Assembly: GCF_000876015.1 (NCBI RefSeq)
Contig: NZ_BBQM01000001.1
Coordinates: 140,466-204,465, forward strand
Direction of reading: 5' to 3'
Source of the DNA: Cupriavidus basilensis
Lineage (GTDB): Bacteria; Pseudomonadota; Gammaproteobacteria; Burkholderiales; Burkholderiaceae
Length of the DNA: 64,000 nt
The notes under the pieces were generated by a model. It did not search any database, was not told where the DNA came from, and saw nothing but the letters and a program-made list of their open reading frames with translations. A program made the position numbers and the translations under genes. Shown in pieces: positions 21,610 through 29,823 of this stretch (positions are counted from its first letter, which is position 1; each line of letters starts with the position of its first letter).

Positions 21610-21698
21610 GCAGCGATCTGGGAAGCTGCCGCATCCGATGCACGTGCCGCATGATCCGTTTCCATCGATGCCGTCATGGCATGCATTCGGAAGACAGG

Positions 21699-22928
21699 AT
21701 GAAGACCCAGAACGACCTGCCGCTTGCAGGCATTCGCGTGGCCGAATTCGGCCAGTTCATCGCCGCACCGGGGGCGGCGATGCTGCTGGCCGACCTTGGC
21801 GCCGACGTCATCAAGGTGGAACCGCTGCGCGGCGACGGCGCCCGGCGTTTCGACGGCACCAGCCCGCAGAGCCCGATGTTCCTGGCCTACAACCGCGGCA
21901 AGCGCGCCATCGCGCTGGACCTGCGTCGTCCGGCGGGGCTGCAGGCCGCCCGCAAGCTGGCGTTGTCGTGCGACGTGGTGCTGCACAACGCGCGGCCCGG
22001 CTCGATGGAGTCGCTGGGCCTGGATGCCGTCTCGCTGCGGGACGTCCGGCCCGATCTGGTCCATGCCAGTGTCACCGCCTTCGGCACGCGCGGGCCGTCG
22101 CGCCTGCGGCCGGGCCTGGATATCGCCGCGCAGGCCGAAAGCGGCATGATGTCCGTGACGGGCGAGGCCGGCGGCCAGCCGCTGAAGGCCGGCTTCGCGC
22201 TGATCGATGCCGCCACGGCGCTGGCGACATCCAGCGGCATCGTGGCGGCGCTGTTCCGGCGCTTGCGCACAGGCCACGGCGATACCATCGAGACGTCGCT
22301 GCTGAACGTCGGCGTGCATCTGCAGGCCCAGCTCTGGGCCGAGTACCAGTGCTCGGGCGCGCTGCCGGCACGCAGCGGCAACAGCCAGCCCAGGGCGGCG
22401 CCTGCCGCCGACGTGATTGGCGTGGCGGACGGCCATATCGTGCTGTCGGCCTATCTCGACGAACACTGGGCGCGGCTGTGCACGGCCATCGGGCAACCCG
22501 GGCTGGCCAGCGATGCCCGCTTTGCCAGCAACCCGCTGCGCGTGCAGAACCGGCCGGCCTTGCTGGCGATCCTGCATGACGCGCTGCGCGGGTACTCGGG
22601 CGAGGACGCGTGCGCGCTGCTCGAACGGCATCGGGTGGTGGTGGGCGTGGTGCGCGACTATCGCCAGGTCGAGGTCAGCGCCGACGTGCACGCCAACGCA
22701 ATGTTGATGGCTGTTGCCGACGGCGCTGGCGGTCACCTGTCGCTGCCGGGCCTGCCGTTCCGCATGGAGGCGGCCCCGCCTGCATCCAGCCCGGTGGTGC
22801 CCCGGATCGGCCAGCACACGGTGGAGGTGCTCCGCGAGCTTGGCTATGGCGACGACGCCATCGACACGATGGCCCGCGACGGCGCGATCGGTGTGGCGTT
22901 GCCGCGTCGCGAAGGCGCGGCAGCATGA
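21699..22928 (+). CDS. CoA transferase, family III (CaiB/BaiF type)
   Basis: 409 residues. Family-III CoA-transferase blocks are clear: LAGIRVAEFGQFIAAPGAAM, LADLGADVIKVEPLRGDGAR, AYNRGKRAIALDLRRP, VLHNARPGSMESLGLD, and a late VPRIGQHTVEVLRELGYG. Such enzymes move CoA between an acyl-CoA and a carboxylic acid, the activation step for aerobic or anaerobic acid catabolism. The start at 21699 follows GGAAGACAGG; an ATG at 21681 is possible. Its stop overlaps the start of a truncated crotonase gene (ATGA), implying that the original pathway was CoA-thioester based. Confidence 0.9.
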   Translation: MKTQNDLPLAGIRVAEFGQFIAAPGAAMLLADLGADVIKVEPLRGDGARRFDGTSPQSPMFLAYNRGKRAIALDLRRPAGLQAARKLALSCDVVLHNARPGSMESLGLDAVSLRDVRPDLVHASVTAFGTRGPSRLRPGLDIAAQAESGMMSVTGEAGGQPLKAGFALIDAATALATSSGIVAALFRRLRTGHGDTIETSLLNVGVHLQAQLWAEYQCSGALPARSGNSQPRAAPAADVIGVADGHIVLSAYLDEHWARLCTAIGQPGLASDARFASNPLRVQNRPALLAILHDALRGYSGEDACALLERHRVVVGVVRDYRQVEVSADVHANAMLMAVADGAGGHLSLPGLPFRMEAAPPASSPVVPRIGQHTVEVLRELGYGDDAIDTMARDGAIGVALPRREGAAA

Positions 22929-23092
22929 CCACCGCGCCGACTGTCCCGGCATCTCGCCACGAAGGCCGGGCGGAGCTCACCCTGAACCGCCCCGAGACGC
23001 GCAACGCCATCGATATGGCCACCGCCCAGGCCCTGGCCACACCAGGCGCGCGCGGCGCCTGTTCGCGACACGCCGGCAACGTACCGGCATGA
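22925..23092 (+). pseudogene. Enoyl-CoA hydratase/isomerase (crotonase), 5' fragment
   Basis: Starts in an ATGA overlap with the CoA transferase. The first ~38 residues contain GRAELTLNRPETRNAID, the conserved opening of the crotonase fold, then the sequence turns into an unrelated alanine/arginine tail and stops at 55 residues instead of about 260. The oxyanion-hole and catalytic regions are missing, so the gene is a deletion remnant ending just before the next Bug receptor. Confidence 0.7.
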
Positions 23093-23123
23093 ACGGCCAA
23101 TGCGCCGTGATGGAGACAGCAAT

Positions 23124-24125
23124 ATGCGTAGTCGGAAATCTGGCGTCCGCGTGGCCTTGCCGGTCATCGTGGCGGCGCTGGCCACGGGGTCCGGCATCGC
23201 CCCGGCCCATGCCGAGACCGCACCGTATCCCAACCGTCCGATCCGGATGCTGGTGCCGTCCGGCGCGGGCAGCGTGACCGACCAGACCGCCCGGCTGGTG
23301 GCGGAACGGCTCTCGGCGGCGTTCAAGCAGCCGGTGGTGGTGGATAACCGCCCCGGTGCCAACGGCATCATCGCCAGCGAGATGGTGGCGCGTGCCGAGC
23401 CCGATGGCTACACGCTGCTGTTCACGTACTCGGCCACGATGACCGTGAACCCGTGGACCACGGCCAGCCTGCCCTATGACCCCGTCAAGGATTTCACGCC
23501 GATTGCCCGGCCGGTTGCCCCGGGCGGCAACCTGCTGGCGGTGACGTCCACCGTGCCGGTGCGCAGCCTCAAGGAGCTCATCGCCCATGTCGAGGCAAGC
23601 CCCACCGAACTGGCCTATTGCTCGTGGGGCGTAGGGTCGGGCGGCCATCTGGCGATGGAGTACCTCAAGGCCAAGACCGGCATCCGCATGCGCCACGTGC
23701 CGTACAAGACTGCCGTCCAGTGCACCAGCGACCTGGCGGCCGGACACGTGACCATCGCCTTCACCGATTCGCTGTCTGCCATTCCGCATCTGAAGTCGGG
23801 CCGCATTCGCGGCATCGCCGTATCCGGCCCCGAACGCATGCTCTCCGCGCCCGAGGTGTCGACCATGGGCGAGCAGGGCGTGCCGTTCGAGCAGGCAAGC
23901 TGGCTTGCGCTGTTCGGGCCCAGGGGCCTGCCCACGCCCATCGTCTCGCGCCTGAACGCCGAAGTGAACCGCATCCTGCAATCGCGCGAGGGACAGCTGC
24001 GCTTTGCCTCGATGTACCTGAAGCCTGGCAAGCCTTCAACGCCTGACGAACTCGGGCAACTGGTGCGCGCCGATCTGGCTGCGTGGGGCGACATCGTCAA
24101 GCTTGCCGGCGTGACACCGCAGTAG
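23124..24125 (+). CDS. Bug/TctC-type periplasmic solute-binding protein 2
   Basis: 333 residues. Signal peptide with hydrophobic core VALPVIVAALATGSGIAPAHA, then YPNRPIRMLVPSGAGSVTDQ, PVVVDNRPGANGIIASEMVARA, SWGVGSGGHLAMEYLKAKTG, HVPYKTAVQ. The ATG at 23124 has GGAGA 8 bp upstream. It resembles Bug receptor 1 of the minus-strand arm more than the other two in this window (both share SWG(I/V)GSGGHL and an (I/M)RMRHVPYK block), suggesting duplication within the cluster and a related ligand. Confidence 0.9.
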   Translation: MRSRKSGVRVALPVIVAALATGSGIAPAHAETAPYPNRPIRMLVPSGAGSVTDQTARLVAERLSAAFKQPVVVDNRPGANGIIASEMVARAEPDGYTLLFTYSATMTVNPWTTASLPYDPVKDFTPIARPVAPGGNLLAVTSTVPVRSLKELIAHVEASPTELAYCSWGVGSGGHLAMEYLKAKTGIRMRHVPYKTAVQCTSDLAAGHVTIAFTDSLSAIPHLKSGRIRGIAVSGPERMLSAPEVSTMGEQGVPFEQASWLALFGPRGLPTPIVSRLNAEVNRILQSREGQLRFASMYLKPGKPSTPDELGQLVRADLAAWGDIVKLAGVTPQ

Positions 24126-24187
24126 GCGGCACCCTCAGCGTTGGCAGGGCCCCGCATCACCTGAAATAGCCACCAAGGAGACAAACG

Positions 24188-25309
24188 ATGCAGCAGCGTA
24201 GAACGGGAGACGGCAGCGTGAGAGAGAGCAGAGCAAGCAGACGGCCATCGGGCATCGTGATCGGCACGAACCTGGGCCTCGGCATCGGCCTGGCCCTGGC
24301 CTGCGGCGGCGCGGCGGCCATGACGGCGCAGTTGTATGGCGTGGTCGACGCGTCGATCGAATATGCAAAGGGGTCGCAAAGCGTGGTACGGATGCGCGAA
24401 GGCCAGCAGGCAGCGTCGCGCTGGGGGCTGCGTGGCATCGAGGACCTGGGCGGAGGCACCAAGGCCAACTTCCTGGTCGAGTCCGGTTTCAATATCGATA
24501 CCGGCACCGAGCTCTTCGGCAATGGCCGCCTGTTTGGCCGCCAGTCGTGGTTGGGGCTTTCCAACGAATCATGGGGCGAGATCCGGTTGGGCCGGCAGTA
24601 CACGCCGTCGTTCTATGTCTTGCTGCGGCTCGATCCCTTCCTGCTGAACGGCATGGTGTCGCCATTCAACCTGCTGGGCACCACGGCGTCGCAAGGTATC
24701 GGGCAGGTCGCGTATGGCGCGCGCTTCGACAATGCCGTGCAGTACTTCTCGCCGACCTGGGGCGGCTTCTCGCTCGGTGCCGCCGTGGCCCCGGGCGAGG
24801 TGCCGGGCAATCCGCGTTCGGGCACCAACTTCGGCATGAACGCGATGTACGAAGCCGGCAACGCCTACGCGTTTTACGGCTACCAGGGCATGTACACGGG
24901 CACCAGCACGCCGCAGGTTCCCACTGCGCTGACGTCGAACCACTTCCTGGGCGGCGCGTACCGCTTCAAGCCGGTGAAGGTGGGCCTGCTGCTGGCACAG
25001 GCCGGCAGCAAGCTGACGACGACCCGGGTGGCGCGCCACTACGGCATCACGTTCAGCTGGAACGTCACGCAGAAGGGCACATTCAAGGCGGTGGCGCTCA
25101 AGCGGCAGATACTGGGCGGCGGCGAGCGGCCCTGGAGCATGACGCTCGGCTGGGACCACGATCTCAGCAAGCGCACCACCGCCTATCTGCGCGCGGTCTA
25201 TGTCCACAACAGCCCCGGCGGCAGCGTGACGATCAACAGTATTGCCATCGACCGCGGCAGCGGTGACGACGCGCGCTCGCTCAGCGTGGGCCTGCGTCAC
25301 AGGTTCTGA
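24188..25309 (+). CDS. Outer-membrane porin, Gram-negative general porin family
   Basis: 373 residues. The mature part begins AQLYGVVDASIEY, typical of Burkholderiales OmpC-type trimeric porins, with the usual EDLGGGTKANFLVESGFN, LFGRQSWLGLSN, GEIRLGRQYTP blocks and a C-terminal LSVGLRHRF ending in Phe, the BAM-recognition residue. The signal region is unusually long (about 45 residues, arginine-rich before the hydrophobic core TNLGLGIGLALACGG). Last gene of the plus-strand arm; probably admits the cluster's substrate. Confidence 0.92.
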   Translation: MQQRRTGDGSVRESRASRRPSGIVIGTNLGLGIGLALACGGAAAMTAQLYGVVDASIEYAKGSQSVVRMREGQQAASRWGLRGIEDLGGGTKANFLVESGFNIDTGTELFGNGRLFGRQSWLGLSNESWGEIRLGRQYTPSFYVLLRLDPFLLNGMVSPFNLLGTTASQGIGQVAYGARFDNAVQYFSPTWGGFSLGAAVAPGEVPGNPRSGTNFGMNAMYEAGNAYAFYGYQGMYTGTSTPQVPTALTSNHFLGGAYRFKPVKVGLLLAQAGSKLTTTRVARHYGITFSWNVTQKGTFKAVALKRQILGGGERPWSMTLGWDHDLSKRTTAYLRAVYVHNSPGGSVTINSIAIDRGSGDDARSLSVGLRHRF

Positions 25310-25335
25310 CAGGACGCTTCGGCACAGGCCAGCGG

Positions 25336-25361
25336 CCTGCCGGACTTCCGCCCGGCAGGTT
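25336..25361. terminator. Hairpin between convergent porin and GntR genes
   Basis: Stem CCTGCCGG (25336-25343) / CCGGCAGG (25352-25359), 8-nt loop, followed by TTCC. Likely bidirectional transcript end; the T tail is weak. Confidence 0.45.
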
Positions 25362-25373
25362 CCGTCGTTCGCC

Positions 25374-26048
25374 TCAGGCGCCGCTCACGGAGCGCGCATC
25401 CTCGGCGGCCTTCGCCGCGCTCAGGACGTGGTCGAAGCACAGCTGGCGGGTGGTCTCGGCATCCCGCTTCTCGATCGCCGACACGACCGCGTCGAGCTCC
25501 TTGATGGATTCGGCGAGCCGTCCGGTGCGCCCGAGAGACAGGCGGCGCAGAAGGGTGATGCGGTTGTTGAGCTGGGTGAGCATTTGCCCGGCAATCTCAT
25601 TGCCGCAGCCTTCCATCAGGATGGCGTAGAAGGTGTTCTTGCCCAGCAGCAGGGCATCGGTGTCGGCGGATGCCTGCGGCGTGGCCAGGTATTGCAGCGC
25701 GGCTCTCAGCCGCGAAATCTGCGGGTCCGTCGCGTTGCGCGCGAAGCCTTCCCCGATGCACGCTTCTAGGTAGGCGCGCACGGCGTAGATCTGGCGCGCT
25801 TCCTCCGCGGAAATGGTTGCCACCACCGGGCCCTTGTGGGGAATGAGGTGAATCAATCCCTCCGCCTGGAGCTGCTGCAGCGCCTCGCGCAGGAGCGGCC
25901 GGCTCACGCCCAGGTTCTCGCATAGTTCCCGTTCCACGAGTCGCGCGCCCGGCAGGAAGCGGCCGGAAAGGATAGCCTGACGCAACCTGTCCGTCACTTG
26001 CTGACGCAGGGTGGTCATGTCGCGCTTGATGTACAGGTCTGTTTCCAT
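25374..26048 (-). CDS. GntR family regulator, FCD subfamily
   Basis: 224 residues: winged helix-turn-helix at residues 10-75 (VTDRLRQAILSGRFLPGARLVERELCENLGVSRPLLREAL) and an all-helical FCD effector domain after residue ~80 (YAVRAYLEACIGEGFARN ... CFDHVLSAAKAAED). Divergent from a CMD / dehydrogenase / Bug operon; a near-perfect FadR-type operator lies between them. Likely repressor relieved by an organic acid. Confidence 0.92.
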   Translation of the reverse strand: METDLYIKRDMTTLRQQVTDRLRQAILSGRFLPGARLVERELCENLGVSRPLLREALQQLQAEGLIHLIPHKGPVVATISAEEARQIYAVRAYLEACIGEGFARNATDPQISRLRAALQYLATPQASADTDALLLGKNTFYAILMEGCGNEIAGQMLTQLNNRITLLRRLSLGRTGRLAESIKELDAVVSAIEKRDAETTRQLCFDHVLSAAKAAEDARSVSGA

Positions 26049-26096
26049 AGATTGCCATGCTGGTTGCGCGAAATTATCCCAGATTTCTCGCCAAGC

Positions 26097-26113
26097 AGAT
26101 TGTAAGACAATCT
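26097..26113. promoter_or_regulatory. GntR/FadR-type operator
   Basis: AGATTGT-AAG-ACAATCT, a perfect 7-bp inverted repeat containing the TNGT...ACNA core expected for FCD-type GntR proteins. It ends 2 bp before the -35 of the plus-strand operon and lies 48 bp from the gntR start, so one dimer could govern both promoters. Confidence 0.7.
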
Positions 26114-26115
26114 TA

Positions 26116-26144
26116 TTGACTTATGAAAAGCCGCGCTCTACGAT
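26116..26144 (+). promoter_or_regulatory. Sigma-70 promoter of the CMD operon
   Basis: -35 TTGACT (26116-26121), 17-bp spacer, -10 TACGAT (26139-26144), placing the transcript start about 20 bp upstream of the ATG at 26172 with AAAGGAGA as ribosome-binding site. Confidence 0.7.
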
Positions 26145-26171
26145 GGGAGCCGTTAACCAAAGGAGACACGC

Positions 26172-26549
26172 ATGAACCAAGACCTGTTCGAGAAAGGCCT
26201 CAAGACCCGTCGTGAAGTGCTGGGCAGCGAGTACGTGGACGCTTCGCTGAAGAACGCCGACGATTTCAATCGCGACATGCAGGAGCTGGTCACGCAGTAC
26301 TGCTGGGGCGACGTGTGGAACCGCCCCGGCCTCGAGCGCCGCACCCGCAGCTTCCTGAACCTCGCGATGATTGCCGCGCTCAACCGGCCGCACGAACTGA
26401 AGCTGCACGTGCGCGGCGCCATCAACAACGGGCTGACCAAGGACGAAATCAAGGAGGTCTTCCTGCAGGTGGCGATCTACTGCGGCGTGCCGGCGGCGAT
26501 CGACTCGTTCCGCATTGCCCGCGAAGTGTTCAAGGAAATGGGCATCTAA
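26172..26549 (+). CDS. Carboxymuconolactone decarboxylase (PcaC-like) family protein
   Basis: 125 residues, the normal PcaC length. The family core is clear: QYCWGDVWNRPGLERRTRS, LNLAMIAALNRPHELKLHVRGAINNGLTKDEIKEV and LQVAIYCGVPAAIDSFRIA. PcaC removes CO2 from 4-carboxymuconolactone, but close relatives serve other ring-cleavage products or AhpD-like roles, and no pca gene is nearby. First gene of the GntR-controlled operon; the dehydrogenase follows after 10 bp. Confidence 0.85.
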   Translation: MNQDLFEKGLKTRREVLGSEYVDASLKNADDFNRDMQELVTQYCWGDVWNRPGLERRTRSFLNLAMIAALNRPHELKLHVRGAINNGLTKDEIKEVFLQVAIYCGVPAAIDSFRIAREVFKEMGI

Positions 26550-26559
26550 GGAGCCGGCC

Positions 26560-27423
26560 ATGAAGCAAATCGGATTCGTCGGCCTGGGGATGATGGGTTT
26601 CCCCATGGCCGGCCGGCTGGCGGCCGCGGGCGTGAACGTCCTGGCGTATGACGTGGTGGCCGAGACGCGGCAGCGTTTCGCCGCCGAGAACAAGGCGGCG
26701 CGCGTCGCCGCGGACCTGCAGGCGTTCGGCGACTGCGATGTCGTGGTGACGATGCTGCCGAACTCCGACATCGTCGACGAGGCGGTCCTCGCGCTGACGA
26801 AGGTGCTCGGGCAAGGCGCGCTCGTCATCGACATGAGCTCCGCGGACCCGGTGCGCACGCGGGCGTTGTCGGCAGCGGTCAAGGCCGCGGGCCTGGCCAT
26901 GATCGACGCCCCGGTTTCCGGCGGGGTAAGCCGCGCAAGGTCGGGCACCCTGGCGATCATGGCCGGAGGCGATGCCGCCGACGTCGACCGCGCGCGGCCG
27001 TTGCTCGGCCACCTGGGTTCCACGCTCACCCGTGTCGGCGACATCGGCGCGGGCCATGCGATGAAGGCGCTGAACAACTACGTGTCGGCCGCCGGCCTGA
27101 TTGCGACCGCGGAAGCCCTGATTGCCGGACAGCGTTTTGGCATCGACCCCAACATCATGGTCGACGTTCTGAACAGCTCCACCGGAAAGAACAACACGAC
27201 GGAAAACAAGGCAAAGCAGTTCATGCTTTCCGGCGCGTTCAACTCCGGGTTCTCGCTGGCACTGATGGCCAAGGACGTTGCCATCGCGGCCGTGCTGGCC
27301 GAGGCCGTGCAGGCCGACATGCGGCTGGGCGCGCATGTCAACGCGCTGTGCACGCAAGCTTCCAATGCGCTTGGGAAAGCCGCGGACCACACGGAGATGT
27401 ATCGCTTCGTCGAGCACCCGTAG
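26560..27423 (+). CDS. NAD(P)-dependent beta-hydroxyacid dehydrogenase (3-hydroxyisobutyrate type)
   Basis: 287 residues. Rossmann motif GFVGLGMMGFPMAGRL at residues 5-20, substrate signature DAPVSGGVSRARSGTL near 117-131, and the catalytic lysine K169 in GHAMKALNNY. The family oxidises 3-hydroxyisobutyrate, tartronate semialdehyde or similar beta-hydroxy acids. It lies 10 bp after the CMD gene with GGAG before its ATG, so it is co-transcribed. Confidence 0.9.
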   Translation: MKQIGFVGLGMMGFPMAGRLAAAGVNVLAYDVVAETRQRFAAENKAARVAADLQAFGDCDVVVTMLPNSDIVDEAVLALTKVLGQGALVIDMSSADPVRTRALSAAVKAAGLAMIDAPVSGGVSRARSGTLAIMAGGDAADVDRARPLLGHLGSTLTRVGDIGAGHAMKALNNYVSAAGLIATAEALIAGQRFGIDPNIMVDVLNSSTGKNNTTENKAKQFMLSGAFNSGFSLALMAKDVAIAAVLAEAVQADMRLGAHVNALCTQASNALGKAADHTEMYRFVEHP

Positions 27424-27604
27424 CCTGCGGACCAGCCGCCAGGGCTTCCGACGGACAGCGCAAAGCCCGGGCGTTTCCCGAATTCCTCGATGTACGGATT
27501 TGCCGCGCCGCAAGGCGCGGTGGGCCGCGCTCGTCCCCGTGACGGCCGCGGGCCCGAAAAAACAAGGCGAATCGACAGAAGTCGCCGTTCAGACTGGAGA
27601 CATC

Positions 27605-28579
27605 ATGAAACGCATCCTTGCAGCAGCCACGGGTATTGTCATGGCGCTGACGTCAGCCATCGCGGCTGCTCAGTCGTATCCCAACAAACCGGTTCAGGTC
27701 ATCATTCCGTATGCGCCCGGCGGGTCCACCGACGTGATCGGGCGGGCCTTGGGCGAAGCGATGTCGCGCAACCTCAAGCAGCCGGTGGTCATCGAGAACT
27801 CGGGCGGCGCCGGCGGGACCATCGGAACCGGGCGCGTCGTCAACGCGCAGGCGAACGGCTACACGCTTCTGTTCCACAACATGGGCATCGCTACCGCGCC
27901 GGCGCTGTACAAGAAACTGAACTTCGACTCGACCAAGGATCTGGATCCGGTCGGCCAGGCGGCCGACGTGCCGATGATCCTCGTGGGCGCGAAGGGGTTC
28001 GCGCCGTCGAACCTGAAGGAAGTCATCGCCACCATCAAGCAACGGCAGGGAGAAGTGCGCTTCGGCCATGCCGGCATCGGCTCGACCTCGCATCTTTGCG
28101 CGATGCTGCTGGCCAAGACGATCGGCACCGAAGTCACGATGGTGCCGTACCGCGGCACCGGCCCGGCGCTGCAGGACCTGCTCGCGGGGCAAGTCGACCT
28201 GTTGTGCGACCAGCCGGTGGCGACGGGGCCGTACATCAAGAGCGGTTTGCTGAAACCCTACGCGCTGGCCGCCGGTTCGCGCCTTTCGAGCCTGCCGGAT
28301 GTGCCCACGTTCGCCGAAGCGGGCCTGGCGAATTTCGAGCTCGAGGTCTGGCATGGCCTCTACGCGCCGAAGGGCACGCCGCCGGCCGTCATCGAGCGCC
28401 TGAACCAATCCTTGCGCTTCGCGCTTGCCGACCCGTCCGTATTGCAGAGATTTGCCCAGATGGGCGTTGCGGTGCCGACGGCCGCGCGGCTGGACGCGCC
28501 GACGCTGGGGAAACGCACCAAGGCGGAAGTCGCGCGCTGGACGCCGATCATCAAGGCCGCGGGCATCTACGCGGAATAA
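27605..28579 (+). CDS. Bug/TctC-type periplasmic solute-binding protein 3
   Basis: 324 residues. Signal peptide MKRILAAATGIVMALTSAIA cleaved near AAAQ, then YPNKPVQVIIPYAPGGSTDV, PVVIENSGGAGGTIGTGRVV, FGHAGIGSTSHLCAMLLAKT, MVPYRGTGPALQDLLAGQVDLL. GGAGA lies just upstream of the ATG. Terminal gene of the GntR operon, 181 bp after the dehydrogenase; the spacer holds no evident gene. Supplies the probable ligand-capture step for the pathway. Confidence 0.92.
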   Translation: MKRILAAATGIVMALTSAIAAAQSYPNKPVQVIIPYAPGGSTDVIGRALGEAMSRNLKQPVVIENSGGAGGTIGTGRVVNAQANGYTLLFHNMGIATAPALYKKLNFDSTKDLDPVGQAADVPMILVGAKGFAPSNLKEVIATIKQRQGEVRFGHAGIGSTSHLCAMLLAKTIGTEVTMVPYRGTGPALQDLLAGQVDLLCDQPVATGPYIKSGLLKPYALAAGSRLSSLPDVPTFAEAGLANFELEVWHGLYAPKGTPPAVIERLNQSLRFALADPSVLQRFAQMGVAVPTAARLDAPTLGKRTKAEVARWTPIIKAAGIYAE

Positions 28580-28601
28580 CGATCGGGCTGGTCTGTCCGC
28601 A

Positions 28602-28625
28602 GGCAGGCGGCGAGCCTGCCTTGTC
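28602..28625. terminator. Hairpin between Bug receptor 3 and Dyp peroxidase genes
   Basis: Stem GGCAGGC (28602-28608) / GCCTGCC (28614-28620), 5-nt loop, then TTGT. It serves convergent genes; the T tail is weak. Confidence 0.45.
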
Positions 28626-28637
28626 GGCAACGCCGCC

Positions 28638-29696
28638 TCAGTCCGCTTCCGAAGCCGCCTTCAGCGAACCGATCTTCAGCGAGCCGTCCTCGCGTGGCGC
28701 CGCGGACGGCAGGCTGGCCCCGGCGGCGCCGGCCTGGCGCTCGGCGAGGGCTTCCAGCAGCGTGGCCGACGGCGTGAAGAACAGCCCGCCGGTGACGGCC
28801 TTGCTGAAGTCGAGCAGCCGGTCGTAGTTGCCGGGCGGCCGCCCCACGAACATGTTCTCGAGCATCTGCTCGATCGGCCGGGGCGAGCGCGCATAGCCGA
28901 TGAAGTAGGTGCCGAACTCGCCTTTGCCGGGCTGGCCGAACGGCATGTTGTCGCGCAGGATCTTCACCTCTTCGCCGTTTTCCTCGAGCGTGGTGAGCGA
29001 GCTGTGCGACGACGACGGCTTGACCGCGTCGTCGAGCTCGATGTCCGAGAGTTTCGTGCGGCCGATGATCCGTTCCTGCGTCTCCACGGGCAGCTTGTTC
29101 CAGCCGGCCATGTCGTGCAGGTACTTCTGCACCAGCACGTAGCTGCCGCCGGCGAACGCGGCGTCCTCGTCGCCGATGATGGTGAAGTCGACGGCTTCGG
29201 CGCCGGTCGGGTTCTCGGTGCCGTCGACGAAGCCCACCATGCTGCGCATGTCGAAGTAGCGAAAGCCGTGCACTTCGTCCACCACCGACACGGCCTCGCC
29301 GAGCCGGCCCATCAACTGGGTCGCGAGCTCGAAGCACAGGTCCATCTGCTCGGCGCGGATGTGCAGGAGCAGGTCGCCCGGCGTCGCCACCGCGCGCCGG
29401 TCGCCGGCGCCGAATTCGCGAAAGGCGTGCAGGCCCGCGGGACGCGGGTCGCCGAACAGCCGGTCCCAGGCATCGGAGCCGAATCCGCACACGCACGAGA
29501 GGTTGCCGGCGGGCACGCGCTTGCCCACGGAGCGCACCAGCGCGGCGATGTCGGCGCACAGCGCGCGCACCGTTTCGGCGTGTTCGTCGCCGGGGGAAAT
29601 GACGGCGACGATGAAGATCGCGCTGCGCGTGATCGGACTGCAGACGGCTTGCTGCTCGGGGATGTGGTTGGGCATGTCGGGGAGTGTTTTTTGCAT
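28638..29696 (-). CDS. Dyp-type haem peroxidase, encapsulin cargo
   Basis: 352 residues. DyP signature GFVDGTENP (155-163) with catalytic Asp158, candidate distal Arg248 in ILRDNMPFG and candidate proximal His231 in KPSSSHSSL. After an alanine/proline linker the C terminus reads DGSLKIGSLK (337-346) plus six residues, which matches the cargo-loading peptide that docks DyPs inside family-1 encapsulins. No signal peptide. Encoded 127 bp downstream of the encapsulin shell gene on the same strand, the classic pairing. Probably detoxifies peroxide or oxidises an aromatic substrate within the shell. Confidence 0.95.
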   Translation of the reverse strand: MQKTLPDMPNHIPEQQAVCSPITRSAIFIVAVISPGDEHAETVRALCADIAALVRSVGKRVPAGNLSCVCGFGSDAWDRLFGDPRPAGLHAFREFGAGDRRAVATPGDLLLHIRAEQMDLCFELATQLMGRLGEAVSVVDEVHGFRYFDMRSMVGFVDGTENPTGAEAVDFTIIGDEDAAFAGGSYVLVQKYLHDMAGWNKLPVETQERIIGRTKLSDIELDDAVKPSSSHSSLTTLEENGEEVKILRDNMPFGQPGKGEFGTYFIGYARSPRPIEQMLENMFVGRPPGNYDRLLDFSKAVTGGLFFTPSATLLEALAERQAGAAGASLPSAAPREDGSLKIGSLKAASEAD

Positions 29697-29760
29697 CGGG
29701 TTCCAACAATAGCGGAACGATGCGCGCGGATCAATTTTGCGATGGCGCCGGCGCAGCCCG

Positions 29761-29787
29761 GGGCCGCCGGCCGTGGCCGGTGGTCCC
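29761..29787 (-). other. GC-rich imperfect hairpin between encapsulin and Dyp genes
   Basis: Arms 29761-29772 and 29775-29787 are nearly complementary. It lies in the transcribed spacer between shell and cargo genes and has no T-run, so it may slow decay or attenuate rather than terminate. Role inferred only. Confidence 0.35.
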
Positions 29788-29823
29788 GCGTGCCGCGCGC
29801 AGGCCGCTGCCGGTGACTGCCGA

